From contig CM060731.1 of the NCBI GenBank assembly GCA_030704615.1, positions 9,548,001 to 9,612,000 of the forward strand: a stretch of DNA of 64,000 bases. Direction: 5' to 3'. Made by a program: the position numbers and the translations under genes. Each line of letters opens with the position of its first letter. Position 1 is the stretch's first letter. This document shows, in pieces, positions 10,520 through 21,857 of this stretch. The notes under the pieces are model-generated. The model ran no database searches. It was given only the letters and a program-made list of their open reading frames with translations, and had not been told where the DNA came from. Source of the stretch: Takakia lepidozioides (Eukaryota; Streptophyta; Takakiopsida; Takakiales; Takakiaceae).

Positions 10520-11106
10520 TCATGGCTCAGGAACTCGTGCTGATCCTTGAGTCACGGCTGCAACAGACTCCACCTGCACTAGTGGTAGTGCTGCTCCGCA
10601 CATGAATCCAATGCCTCCCATATCTCCTCCCTCAGGAACAGGAGGTGGACCATCCGGCCTTGGAGCCGGTACCACCTGAGCTGTAGCCATGGCAGCGAGC
10701 CTCTGCTCTAGCTGCTGAAGCCGGTTGGCCATGCCTTGGTCAACACCCTGACCTCCGTGTCCTTGGCCATGTTGAGCTTGCCCTTGGCCTGCACCTCGTG
10801 CCTGGCCACCTCGTCCTCTCTGGGCTGCTCCACCTCGCCCCCGGCCACCATTGTTCCCTTGGAACTAGCCTGGGCGCAACTCAGGATGCAAACCATAACA
10901 CTGGGCCTCTCCATGCCCGTGCTTGCCACAATGCCCACACTGCAACTGTGCAGGCTGTGCATGTGCCGGCCCTTTGCCTCCCTCTGGGCAATCCTTCTTG
11001 ACATGGGGTCCTCCACATGTCCAGCACACCACATCCGCCCGTTGTTGGCCAACAAATGAAGGGAGAGACCCCTGCATCTGAGGTTCTCTCTACCCTTCCC
11101 TGAGCT
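10520..11106 (-). pseudogene. Gag zinc-knuckle (nucleocapsid) region
   Basis: Minus-strand frame 11077-10865 carries two CCHC zinc knuckles: CWTCGGPHVKKDC and CGHCGKHGHGEAQC (C-x2-C-x4-H-x4-C). These bind nucleic acid in Gag nucleocapsid. They lie directly downstream of the Gag capsid-like frame in a different frame, so at least one frameshift separates them. A Gly/Gln/Pro-rich stretch follows, and at 10732-10690 a short coiled-coil-like segment (MANRLQQLEQRLAAM). Confidence 0.75.
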
Positions 11107-12063
11107 TCACCTGAGCCCCCTTGTTGCACGTTGAGGTAGTGGTTGGCTAGGAGCACCACTACCCTGTGGTGTCTCCTTAGCAAATCCCACCATGACCACT
11201 CGTTCCTCCAGCATGTTGAGCTCTATCCGCTCTGCCAGCAAAAACACATTTGCTAAGGTGGGTTGGGCCGCTTGTAGGAGAGTTGCATCCCGCACCCTTC
11301 TCCTCAGCTCCTTGTCCAATATCCCATACCAGAATTGGACTGCCTGAGCTTCCGTAACCCCTTGGGTTACATTTATCAAGCGCCTCATGCGAGTGAAAGC
11401 CTCCCTCAAGCTCTCAGTCGGCTTCCGTTGGAACTCTTGCAAGCTCTGCAACTTCTCTGTCCTCACCCCTTGGTAGTTCTCTCTTAACTCTTCGAAGAAC
11501 TCCACAACAGGGTTGAAGGCAGGCACCGCCACTGGTGCTGGTGCAGCAGTAGCTTGGGTGGACGTCGTAGCTACGGTATCACCAGTCCCACTAGTCCCAC
11601 TGCTGCTTGCTGAAGCTGCCGGTGCAGTGGCAGGTGTAGCCACTGCCCTCATGGCTCTAGTGCCCCTAGTGATAGAGACATAGTCGGGTGACCGGTACAT
11701 CCTCCACTCCTCAATCTCAACCTCATGCCCCCGCCTGAACTCATGGTAATCATCCATAGGCGGCCCCTCAAGGTGCTGAAACAGCCCCTTCCATGCCATG
11801 AAAGGCGTAAATAGTTGTGGATTGTGCATTTGCTGCAAATCATACCAACTATCAAACTCTTGGATAAAATCATCCAACTCGATGGTGCCCACTGCCCCAT
11901 AGTACCTTCGTGGCCCCTTGGTAGCTCCATAGATCTCCTCCATTGTGTCCCACAACAATGGCAAGGAAACAATTTGCACCGCCGGTGTGAGTCCTCCTGA
12001 TTCACAATCTGAATCAGAACCTTTCGTAGAAGACACAAGAGGTGAAGGTGGCCTAAACCGCAC
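11107..12063 (-). pseudogene. Ty3/gypsy Gag capsid-like region
   Basis: The frame of 318 residues contains the conserved retrotransposon Gag pattern: LDDFIQEFDSWYDL, EFFEELRENYQGV, SLQEFQRKPTESLREAFTRM, then VQFWYGILDKELRRRV. A long Ala/Ser/Thr linker sits in the middle (about residues 150-185). Gag packages the element RNA. It is the best preserved frame of the element, with a plausible Met start at 12063. The upstream leader holds a minisatellite (12195-12690). Confidence 0.8.
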
Positions 12064-12194
12064 ACCTCATCTCGTGTACCCACTAGTATCGCTAGTGCTC
12101 GAACCGGCACTGTCCCCAGCAACTAGTAGCACCTCCGTGTTGACAAACTGTCACTCAACCGATCATGAACATGTCCCTAACCCCCTCTCCACAA

Positions 12195-12690
12195 AGTAAC
12201 TGGGTAGAGAACCTGTGGCGGGCTGTGATAGGCTGCGCCCTGTGGCCTGTGGGGCTGTGAGGGGCTGTGAGGGGCTGTGACAAGCTGTGCCCTATGGCCT
12301 GTGGGGCTGCGACGGGCTGCGACAGGCTGTGGCCTTTGGGGCTGTGACCCCTGTGACCTGTGTAGGGCTGTGAGGGGCTGTGACAGGCTGTGCCCTGTGG
12401 CCTATGGGGTTGTGACGGGCTGTGACGGGCTGTGACAGGCTGTGGCCTTTGGGGCTGTGACCCCTCTAACCTGTGTAGGGCTGTGACGGGCTGTGACATG
12501 CTGTGGCCTTTGGGTCTGTGACCCTTGTGACCTGTGTAGGGCTGTGAGGGGCTGTGACAGGCTGTGACCTGTGGCTTTTGGGGCTGTGACGGCTGTGACC
12601 AGTGATGTGTGTGAGCCTGTGCTGGTCTGTGGTGGCCCGTGTTGATATGTGGACGGCCTGTGCTGACTCGTGGAGGCACTGGTGGACTGC
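12195..12690. repeat. GGCTGTGAC-type minisatellite in the element leader
   Basis: Short variants of GGGCTGTGACGGGCTGTGAC are repeated many times and organised into longer units marked by GGCCTTTGGGGCTGTGACC at about 12331, 12443 and 12505. Open frames across it on the minus strand (Ser/Gln/Pro/His repeats) are artefacts of the repeat. It lies between the Gag start and the presumed 5' LTR of the minus-strand element. Confidence 0.85.
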
Positions 12691-13129
12691 CTAAGGACTG
12701 GCATGTCTTGAAGGCCGAATTTTGAAGCTCGTGGAGGGTGGTTTGAGGAGTATCTTCATGATATTTCCATGGTCATGCAAGTGAGGGAAGAGAGGAGAAA
12801 AAGAGTGTTGGGATGAGGGCATGCTGGGGTTAGGCATTGCTTTAGCTTCTCTTCCTCGTAGTTTTCCACTCTCTCATTAGGCCAAGACCTTTCCGTAGGT
12901 GGAGGCAAGAGTCAGTCCGGGTTTGGGCTGGGGTATCCTTGCAGGAGCAACACCGTGGAGTTGTATATGATGTGAGTGATGAGGTTATATATGCATGAGT
13001 TTCTGCTTCAGCTTTGTGAGCTCACATGAGCTTGTGCTTGTATTCTTCCTCTTTATCACTCGAGAAAGATGAGCCTCCCGCGCTTGCCGTGAAGATAACC
13101 ACTCCAGGGCCTAAATCTGCCTTGTGTGC

Positions 13130-16100
13130 CATTACTACATTATGATTTGTCATAATAATTATGAGTAGAAGTAGCTTGATAAATAATTGATTCCCAACAT
13201 CCCAAAGTCTACACTGATCAACAAGTTACCAAATTATGCATTTGATTGACAACCAAGTTGTAGCCAAATGGTAATGGGCACATACCTCAGAAGTGGTTGT
13301 GGGTTCAATCAACCAATTTGGGTCACAAAGGTGTCCTCCTTCCTACCAGAAAGCAGTAGTCCTTTGGGGTCACGAGACATTACGCTTCCTTTAGGAGGTG
13401 TCATATATTATTATTATTATTGCATTTAACTACTTGGAAAGCGTTTAGAAAGCTTTTTTGTGGATGTGTCTGCAACCATGTGTTGATGTTTCAATACACC
13501 AATTTGACAATCCACTTCTCAAGCCTTATGATTTTTCTTCCTGAATATACATTAGTGAGGCTTTTGTGGGTTGACACTCTCCTACAACAAAATCGTCTAC
13601 ATGACGATCAGGAATGATGGTCACATCTGATGGAGCTCTTTCCGCTCCTCCATAAAAGATCGAAGTTATTGTCTCTCTTCAGGTGTGTGCATGCTGCAAT
13701 CCAGTGTTTCTTGTAGAGGAAGGGACGAATGTGATGGGAGCGGAACTGACACACTCACTTTTAATCCCAATTGTTTAGAGAATTAGCCACATGGCCCTGT
13801 GGTGATGAATGATGACTCGACAACAATATCCATGGGAGATGACATTTACCCCATGTGTATGTGGTCAAACATTTTGACAACTACACATTTAGTCCAATGC
13901 TATGGCCTCACTAACTTAGTGGTCATAGTTTCAAACCTCAAACCACACGTTGGAGTCCACTTTCCACCGGCAATAGGTCAAGTGATGGCACCATAAGATA
14001 CGCTTGCAACGCGTTCACATATTTTTTGGGGCAGATGTAATAGAGCCTACCCCCAAAAAGGGAAAATATTTGCAACAGGAAGAGGTTCTACCACCAGTCA
14101 GTAGCTCAGTTGGATAATACACCTTAGTGCACTGGTAAAGGGATCTCGCCATCTATATCCGGTAGAGAACTACCTCATCTAGGCCGTCGGAGGGTGACCG
14201 GCTCGAACCCTTTACCAGTTCGTTCTGCGTTTCGCCGCAGTCCAGACAGGCTACAGCCCAGTAGTAGCCCATAAGCGAGGAGCTACCTAGCTCGAGTGCC
14301 TTCCAGATGATTATGGGGTCAGATCCATTGTTGGACGGGTATATGAATTACCTGATATACCTGGCGGGTATATTTTTATGATATACCTGGCTCCTTATAT
14401 TTACCCTGCATCAAGACACTCAATATACCCTACTTTTCTGAAGGGTATATGTTAAAATGAAGGGTATATCTAATCAGGGTATAAAGGGCCTTTATGTGCC
14501 TTCATAGCCTTTATGTGCTAGGTCTTTTCTCTTTTTGCTGTGTCCTTGAGCTATAAGAAAGCTCCAATCACAGCTAAAACAAACACTACATACATATCGT
14601 TCCTAAAATGTCATATAACCCAAAGAATACCTCGTTGACTTGCATATATATATATAAAAGGAAACCTGGGAGCTACAACCCACAATTTAGGCCCTTGAGG
14701 GGGGGATTTTTTTTTTGGAATCTCAAACCTCCTTGCATTGGGAATTAAAACCATAATATTATGCAATATCTTACCATAGATTGTGTTTTTGTGTTTTGTA
14801 CATATTGAAGACCATCATATATTCCTTAAAACCATTAAATTATATGTTAATTGAGATAACTATCCATACCCGGAAACTATTCATACCCTCAGGGTATATT
14901 TTGGCATATATATCCATACCCGGGGGTTATATAGAAATCTGAAATGTTAATTTATCCATACCCGGAGGGTAAATATTTTTTAGAGATTTCAATTTATCAC
15001 TGGTCAGATCCTGCTGCATTGTTTGGGTGTGGTATGGTCTTCTCCTCCTTCCCTTGGGCAGTGTCCCATCAGCAAGCCTTCACGGGCAAGGTTAACGTTA
15101 AAGAGGTTATTTTCTCCTCTCACTATTATTAATGGGTTCCATCGGCCTTTCTCCTTAAAAAATAAAAAAAATGAAAAAAATGAACCTGATCACCAATGTT
15201 CTTTTTTTGGGCGAAATATCGCCAAATGGCGACCTCAAAACATTAAAATGGAATATTCTGTCATAAATTCCCAATTTTTTCATGGATGAAATCGCCAAAC
15301 TTCTACAAGGGGAAAAAGAAACAATGGATGAATTCGCCAAAAGTAGATGATATAAATGGATGAAAGTACATAGGAGGATGATTCTATCCAAATTTTCAAT
15401 GGATGAACAGAATATATAGCTATTTTTTGTAGCCACTCGTGCTATTTTTCAAATTTAAGAAAAAAATCACTGCTGATCACTCGGCCCAGGTTTTTTTTCT
15501 TAAATAAGGAAAAGGGGGGAGATTGTAGCCCTTTTGAGTCTATTAAAAGAGGTAAGGAAAAAATAACCTTACTGGCCAGGTGTTTCCCTTTAAAGAAAAA
15601 ACAAAACTCTTATTTACGCTAACTCGGGTTGGTATCATGGATGTGAATAGGGATGATGGCCATTGCGTAAAGAACTTCATCACTTTTTTCCTTTATAGTT
15701 TGAGTACGGTTATTTGGACAAATTTTAAGATACTCCCCAAGATATAACATGCTCCCAATAGGGATGCCCTAATCACCCTTAAGCCCACCCTTCACTGCTT
15801 TGCAACTCACCTCCTAGGATGCCATAATCACCTTCGAGCCCACCCTTCGCTACTTGCCAGCTCACCCCGTTTATATACTGTACAGGGTTCTGAATATGGG
15901 CAAACGATATGGGTTAATTCACGGCTAATCAGATTGCGCCAGATAACACGTAATACTCATTCCCTTCCTTACGCAGGGTAAAGCCTCGGCCCTCGTGGTC
16001 CTCGGCCCTAAGTCTGGGGCTACGCCCTCAACCTGGCCTGGAACCCGTAATGGCACATACCTATGATTGGTATTATGGATGAGAATAGGGACGATGGCCG

Positions 16101-16130
16101 AGAGAGGGGGGTGTGATAGCATAGCATACC
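13130..16130. other. Gene-free region of degenerate repeats
   Basis: No coding region can be supported. 14330-14980 is AT-rich with many copies of GGGTATAT and CCATACCCGG in both orientations. 15775-15870 has an imperfect tandem duplication around GCCCACCCTTC. 15625-15665 recurs at about 16065-16105. A tRNA-like SINE candidate at 14085-14330 is listed separately. Confidence 0.6.
14085..14330 (+). repeat. Possible tRNA-derived SINE or tRNA-like element
   Basis: An A-box-like sequence TAGCTCAGTTGG (14102-14113) and a B-box-like sequence GGCTCGAACCC (14200-14210) are spaced about 87 bases apart, somewhat wide for a plain tRNA. ACTGGTAAAGGG (14131-14142) pairs perfectly with CCCTTTACCAGT (14208-14219). 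The cloverleaf of a normal tRNA cannot be folded by eye, so a SINE or tRNA pseudogene is more likely than a functional tRNA. No flanking duplication was found. Confidence 0.4.
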
Positions 16131-16136
16131 TATGAT

Positions 16137-17622
16137 GTGTTCAGATTGGAAACAAAACACGACATGTGCACGCATGTTCTGCAGCGAACCGCTCGACACG
16201 TTTCATGGCCACTGCGGGAGAGCACCGGCCTGCCTCACACACGTGTGTATCCTGAACTGGCAGTGAAGGGAGGCGCGACAAGGGACCCACACAGCAAGTG
16301 GCGCGCCGTGGACATTCGCTACTGTGGCCGCCTCCTGCATACCGAGCATCTCACTGCACCGCGCGGCCATTGGGTAAGTAACATTTGTCTGCCTCTGCTC
16401 GTCTCCCTCTCGCTCATTGTTCGTCTTCTGCTTTATGCTTTACTGGCACGCGCAGTAACCGTTTGGCGGAGTCAAGGTGGTGGGATACTGTTCCGGGGAT
16501 CATGGACGAATGCCGTTCATTTGGTTGGTGGCAGAACATGCGGAGGGGATGGATGTTTGGGGATGGGAGCCGTGGATGATCGAGGATCTTCCTGGCGTGG
16601 CACACGGACTAGGAATATGCAGAGCGGCATGAGCGAGATGCTGATTGCTTGTGCGATTGCTCGCTTCGGGGATTGCTTCCGTGATGCTTCGCACGAGGAT
16701 TTTAATTAGTGTGTAGATGTGTTGGTGTAGCAGGGGCCTTGAGGTAGCTTGCGGCAGTTGAAAACGTGAGTTGCATGAGAGAAAGCGAGTTTTTTTTTGG
16801 AGTATGAGGCTGCTTGTGAAGCGTGCTGCTGCGACGTCCTTGCGTGCTTGCCGCTGGGTGGAGTGTGTAGGTATATCGTGGAGTGGAGGAGAAATTTGTG
16901 CATGCTTCCTGCTGGAAGAGATTGGTTTTGATTATCAAGTTGTTTCGGAAGTTTGCAAATTGGGTTGGATTGCAGAAGTTTGTGGGCAGTGTTTTATAAT
17001 AGGCTGATGTAAGGGCTGGGTGTACTGAGCGAGATGGGTTTCTTGCGGCTAGTGCGTGTGTAGGGTGCTGAATTGGTATCAGAGCAGGGGAGATCGAGTG
17101 GGAAATGTGTTCAGGATCGCCACCCAAGATTGAATTTTGTTGCTAATAGATTATAGCTTGCAAAGTGGAGGTTACAGGTCTGGAGAGAGAAAGAGGGAGA
17201 GGGAAAAGAGAAAGAAACTTCATAACGTGTACAGGAAGCTCATGGGAGCGCACTCAAGAGGATGAATGAGGGAGATTAGTAAGGATCCAGCACTTTAGAT
17301 GTTGAGAAGCTGGAGGACATGAGAAGTAAGATCGGAACTAGGTGTAAGGGGCAGGGTTCCCGAGGGCGAGAAAGAGAGTGTGGCCATGAGCTCTGACTTG
17401 ATGAGGGCGAGATACTCGCTGGTTGAGCTGCAATTAGAGGGATTGTGGAAGCAATTCGGCTGAGCAGGCCCAGAATCACCACGACAATAACAGGAATACA
17501 CTGGTTTTTAGGGTTAGACTACTTTCACAATTGCTGGAAATTTGAGAACGCGAAGACTGTGGTTGTCCCTTTCGCTGCAGACTTGAAACGTCGTTGGAGC
17601 AGCTAAAGTACGAAGCACGACA
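16137..17622 (+). promoter_or_regulatory. GC-richer upstream region of the ureide permease gene
   Basis: Base composition changes from AT-rich repeats to GC-rich unique sequence at about 16140. A 190-codon frame (16137-16709) has no recognisable domain and contains a donor-like GGGTAAGTAA at 16373, so I read the stretch as promoter and 5' leader, not as a gene. No clear TATA box was identified. Confidence 0.3.
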
Positions 17623-20600
17623 ATGTATATGTTGACAGACAAAGGAGGGGCCATTGTGCTTATGATTGTATCGCTCTGGTGTTTGGGCTCATGGCCTGCT
17701 TTTTTCAATGTGCTCGAAAGGAGAGGACGAGTGCCCATGCACACATATTTGGACTACACCATAGCCATCTACGCTGTGGCAATTGGTTTTGCGCTGACTC
17801 TGGGGGAGATTGGAGCTAGTACCTCCCAATTTCCCAATTTCACCATCCAGCTTTACCAGGTGTGGCCCTGTTGATTACGTAGCCTTTTCTCGAGTGTTGT
17901 CTAGCGATGGGGTGTTGAGAGCCTAAAATTGAGTCAATGCATTGGGGAGAGATTGGGTTCAGATTTTGGTGGGAACAGGATAGGTAGAGACAGTCAAAGA
18001 AAGATCAGTGCTCTGATGAAGCGTGGGATGACTGAGTTGGTTGAAAGATGCAGGACAACGGACCATCAGTGTCATTGGCTATGGCGGGCGGACTAGCGCT
18101 GTGCTTTGGCAACATTGCTATGCAATATTCCCTTGCCTTTGTAGGCATCTCATTGACAGAGGTTGTTTCAGCCAGTGTAGCTGTTGTGGTTGGTGAGTGC
18201 TCCATGTGCCAATGTGCTCTCTCTCTCTAAATGAAGTTAGGCCATAAACTTCACTGAATTTGTTTCCACGGGTGAGGACCCTAAGGATGATCTGAAGAAC
18301 CTACCTACCCTCGGCACTAGACTGAAATGTATTCTCAGGGCAGGGAGTCTACCTTTGAACACTAAACTGATGCAGAGAGGAAAGGGAGGTTGTCAATGCC
18401 CAATGTGCGGGCAGCCCAAAGACAGTATCCATTTTCTGATGCAACATCCAGGGTATTCTTATCAGAGAGTGACCTTCTTCAGGACCATCAAGAACATAGT
18501 CCCTGACCAACTTTCAGAATCTCGAGGCGGACCTTAAAGCCCTGGCCCTGTTGGGGTTTAATTGCTGGGCAGCTCACACACAGCAGATGGATGCTTGTGT
18601 GAAGGGCTTTCTAGGGGAAATCTGGAAAGCCCGAACTAATTGTTTCAAAGGGCAAGTCCCACTACTGGAGTGAGCCTCTCACAAAGGTAGTGTCTGTTCC
18701 CTTTCGTTCTGCCCAAACTGGGCATGGGGTCTATGGCCACAAGGCTATGGATTAAGAGTACATTCTCTCTCTCTCTCTGTGACTACTGTAACTGCACACA
18801 ATCCAGAGTGACGGGAATGTCATTTCTGTAGTAGATGCAGGCTGTATGAATAAAATTAGTATCCCTGCAACCCGGATGTTGAGTTTGCATGCGGTCAAGT
18901 GCCTCTGTGAGTGCCTTAATGGCAGTTGAGGGAAAATAAGTTCATACATGCAGCTGAGTTGTGGGGATAAGCTTAACCCTGGTGGGTGATATCCCCACAA
19001 AAGAGTTCGGGAGGGCTAGTTTCCCACGGGGTTGATGGCGATAAGGTCATGGCGAGCAACGTTCGCGGGTAACAGCATGAGCATAGTCTCTGACAGATAC
19101 TCTATGGCAAACCATGTCTTATGAGTACATTCTTTGACAATATCTCTCTTGCTAGGATTTTCAAAAATGATCTATCTTCATTATCATGACTGCCCTTAAT
19201 GCCACAACCCTCTTTGATTTGTGATTTGCTCTCGTCACTATATGTATGGAGGATAAAGTGCACAACTACAAAACTCATCCCATGTATGGATGGTTGGGGT
19301 GGACAGGGACAAGCGTGAACTATTTCCTGGATGATGGGTTGAATCGAGCTGTTATTTTATTTCCAGGAGTAGGGTGTTTTCTGGTGGCCGTTGTGTTGGG
19401 TGCATTCTGCCATGCCTCAAATTCTGCTGACATTGATGCCAAACTCAATTCCAGACAAATCAGCACTTATCCTTACAAGTGAGCTACTGGCCTTCTCTGC
19501 TGTTTTCCCCACCCTCCCCCGTTCTTCCTTTCCTTTCACTTTAACCTTTCTTGTTTTATCTTCCTCAGCATTCCTTGTCTTTCTACCTCTTGTTCCCTTG
19601 TTGCCTCCTCTATTAACCTCCTTTCTGTAGCCCTCTCAGTTGGCCTTGTCAGGGCCAACATTTCCTCATGTTGAACATTTGTAAGCACAACTATCTTTTA
19701 TGTTGTGAACTTTGTTGTTGTGGACCAACCGACCTGAAGGTGATTGGATCCAGATAGTGGGCCTGAAAAATGTTTGGTTAGGTCAATATCAAATTTGGAG
19801 CACTGCATTCACTGCTTTCCTGTATCTATTGAACCTTACGCTGTTCACCTGTGGAAATTGGTCTCAGCTTGGTGGGCGCACTGAAAGACTAGATTGCCAT
19901 ATATCTAGATATCTGTAGAAAGACAACTACTCCCGAGGAAGTGTAGATTATAATGTCTCTTCATTCCGAAGGATTACTATCTTCTGTTGGAAGGTGGACA
20001 CTTTGAACCCTAGATCACCTAGTTTATGCACAGGCAATGCAGAAACACCCAACCACTGGGCTACCTGCTCTAGTGCTCTATATCTGTATATCTTATCTAC
20101 AGTACATCGGTGACAACAAGCTCAACATCATCGTCTTGTCTGTAGACCACAAGCAAGTACATTGGTTTGGGAAGCTCGATTCTGTCATGGCCTTTGACTG
20201 CTGCTATTTTTGAGTTCTATGAATCAGGTCAGAGGATGAATATGGCACGACAGCGAACTCAGAGTGTACTGCATCCTTGAAGGCCCAGTTGCTTGACATG
20301 CAATTCAGTAAGTAGGCATCTCTCTCTCTTTCTCTCTCGCTCTCTCTACCAGTGGATCTATCGCAAACAATGTTGTCTTATGAGTACATTCTCTCCCTGT
20401 GTGGAAGTGTGTTCCAAGGATCATCTCAAGGGAATTTGTGCATCAAATCTTAAGTGCAATTTCTGGTATTGGGCGTTTTTGGCTTTCTATCATTTTTAGT
20501 GATCAGGACACTGCACATACCCTTCATAGTCACACTGTCAAGCCTCTTCTTGTCTTGACCTGTCACTCTCTGTATCCCGATCTTAAGTCGCATGAAACAC

Positions 20601-21857
20601 TGTATGAGGACATTAGATGTCAACACATCACACTAATGGAGCAGAGAAACATCAGATATGGGCCGGTGATTGGACTCAAAAGGCAGTCATGCAACGTAAA
20701 TTCAAAACTTGTTGATGGTTTTCTTTGGATTCATATCCCCACATCATTACAAGAATGAATGTGTATGGGACAATTTGTTCTTGCCTAGCAGTATCAAAGG
20801 GTGGGATTCAGGATACAGATCATTACGTTCAGTCCTGTGTGACGCTGGCGGTGCCACTTGAACCGCACAGGTACAGATGAAGTTGCTGACATGGAGAAAG
20901 GCACAGAGTCATCAGGACTGTCAATGCCAATCGGCAAAGACACTGATGTAGAACCACTAAGTTCAGAGGTAGTTGTCGGAAGCGCTCAATTTTTTCAGCA
21001 TCTGGAGGAGAAGAGGGCAATCAAGGTTAGGGCATATTTCCACTTTGCACATTGATGCACTTGTCCAATTGTTGTGTAATTGTTTTTTGTCTTGTGTTGG
21101 TCTGATGTTCTGTGGTGTGGTGCAGGTGAGTGGGACAAGCGTGGGGTTCGGCCTGGGTATTTCCCTCTTCACAGGTCTGTGCTACGCAATGTTTTCACCC
21201 TTGTTCAACCTGGCCACCAATGACCAGTTCCACCTGCTAAAGCCAGAGGTGCCGCACTTGGTGCTCTATACGACCTTCTTCTACTTCTCCACAGCCTTTT
21301 TTGTCAGTGCTGTGCTCATCAATGTCTACCTTCTATACTATCCTGTGCTGGGTCTCCCAAAATCCTCTATCAGTGCATATTTCAGGGACTGGGAGGGTCG
21401 CCATCTTGCAGTTATGGCAGGCCTGGTTTGTGGGTTTGGCAATGGTTTCCAATTTATGGGAGGCCAAGCTGCTGGCTATGCTGCTGCCGATGCCGTGCAG
21501 GTTAGTACCTGCACCACTTCCTCTGTCCATTTCAGGCAATATTAAGCCTTTTGTCTGAAACACGCAGATGTTCTGTTCCTGCCTGTTATAAAAGCTGGCA
21601 CAATGTAGCTTTCTGCTAGTCATGGCTATGGATGAGTGTTCAAGAGCCATAGTGACAAGCAACTTGTGCCCTGAGTTAGGATGCTTTATTTGGTGGGGGT
21701 GCAGGCACTGCCATTGGTGGGAACACTATGGGGGGTGGTGCTGTTTGGCGAATACCATCGCTCGTCGCAGAAGACCTATTTGCTACTGGCAGCCATGCTG
21801 ATCATGTTCACTGCTGCTGTGGTCATGCTCATAACATCATCAGCCCAGCGTAGTTGA
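17623..21857 (+). CDS. UPS: Ureide permease (UPS family), 7 exons
   Basis: Seven exons join in frame to 436 codons: 17623-17859, 18054-18192, 19307-19478, 20228-20307, 20871-21025, 21126-21500, 21705-21857. All introns are GT..AG. The product matches the plant-specific ureide permease family, proton-coupled carriers of allantoin, uracil and related heterocycles with about ten membrane segments. Family landmarks seen: KGGAIVLM and LGSWPAFFNVLERRGR at the N-terminus; THTYLDY-like MHTYLDY; AMAGGLALCFGNIAMQY; NYFLDDGLNRA; the cytosolic loop ending EPLSSEVVVGSAQF; FNLATNDQFHLL; CGFGNGFQFMGGQAAGYAAADAVQ; and LWGVVLFGEYHRSS. Length is near the family norm and no break is seen. Introns 2-4 hold retrotransposon 3' fragments, including a LINE zinc-finger end at 18262-18780. 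Substrate cannot be told from sequence. Confidence 0.95.
18262..18780 (+). mobile_element. LINE 3' end fragment in permease intron 2
   Basis: Reads the C-terminus of the second LINE family (LPTLGTRLK-like, then CPMCGQPKDSIHFLMQ, the zinc-binding end of the RT protein). Then comes the family's 3' tail AAACTGGGCATGGGGTCTATGG...AGTACATTC and a (CT)n run at 18764-18778. It is 5'-truncated, as usual for LINEs. More tail-only remnants lie at about 19030-19140 and 20350-20400 in later introns. Confidence 0.8.

Larger units (their letters stand above)
4594..13130 (-). mobile_element. Rearranged Ty3/gypsy element with methyltransferase and PHD finger
   Basis: On the minus strand, read from right to left: LTR-like sequence (13060-12960), minisatellite leader, Gag, zinc knuckles, protease, DNA methyltransferase, RT, RNase H, start of integrase. 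On the plus strand at the left end: LTR, partial LTR, integrase C-terminus with PHD finger. The strand switch at about 6090 and the inverted-then-direct LTR pieces at about 13055 show rearrangement or nesting of two related copies. No intact target duplication was found. Multiple stops make it non-autonomous. Confidence 0.8.

Noticed and set aside
12155-12704. Two long minus-strand frames rich in Ser, Gln, Pro and His
   Set aside because: They are produced by the GGCTGTGAC minisatellite; several frames are open at once, and no domain is present.
14100-14220. Functional tRNA gene
   Set aside because: The box spacing is wide and the acceptor, anticodon and T arms cannot be paired properly by eye; kept only as a SINE-like candidate.
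16137-16709. 190-codon frame upstream of the permease gene
   Set aside because: No domain or homology visible, and a donor-like site lies within; treated as GC-rich upstream region.
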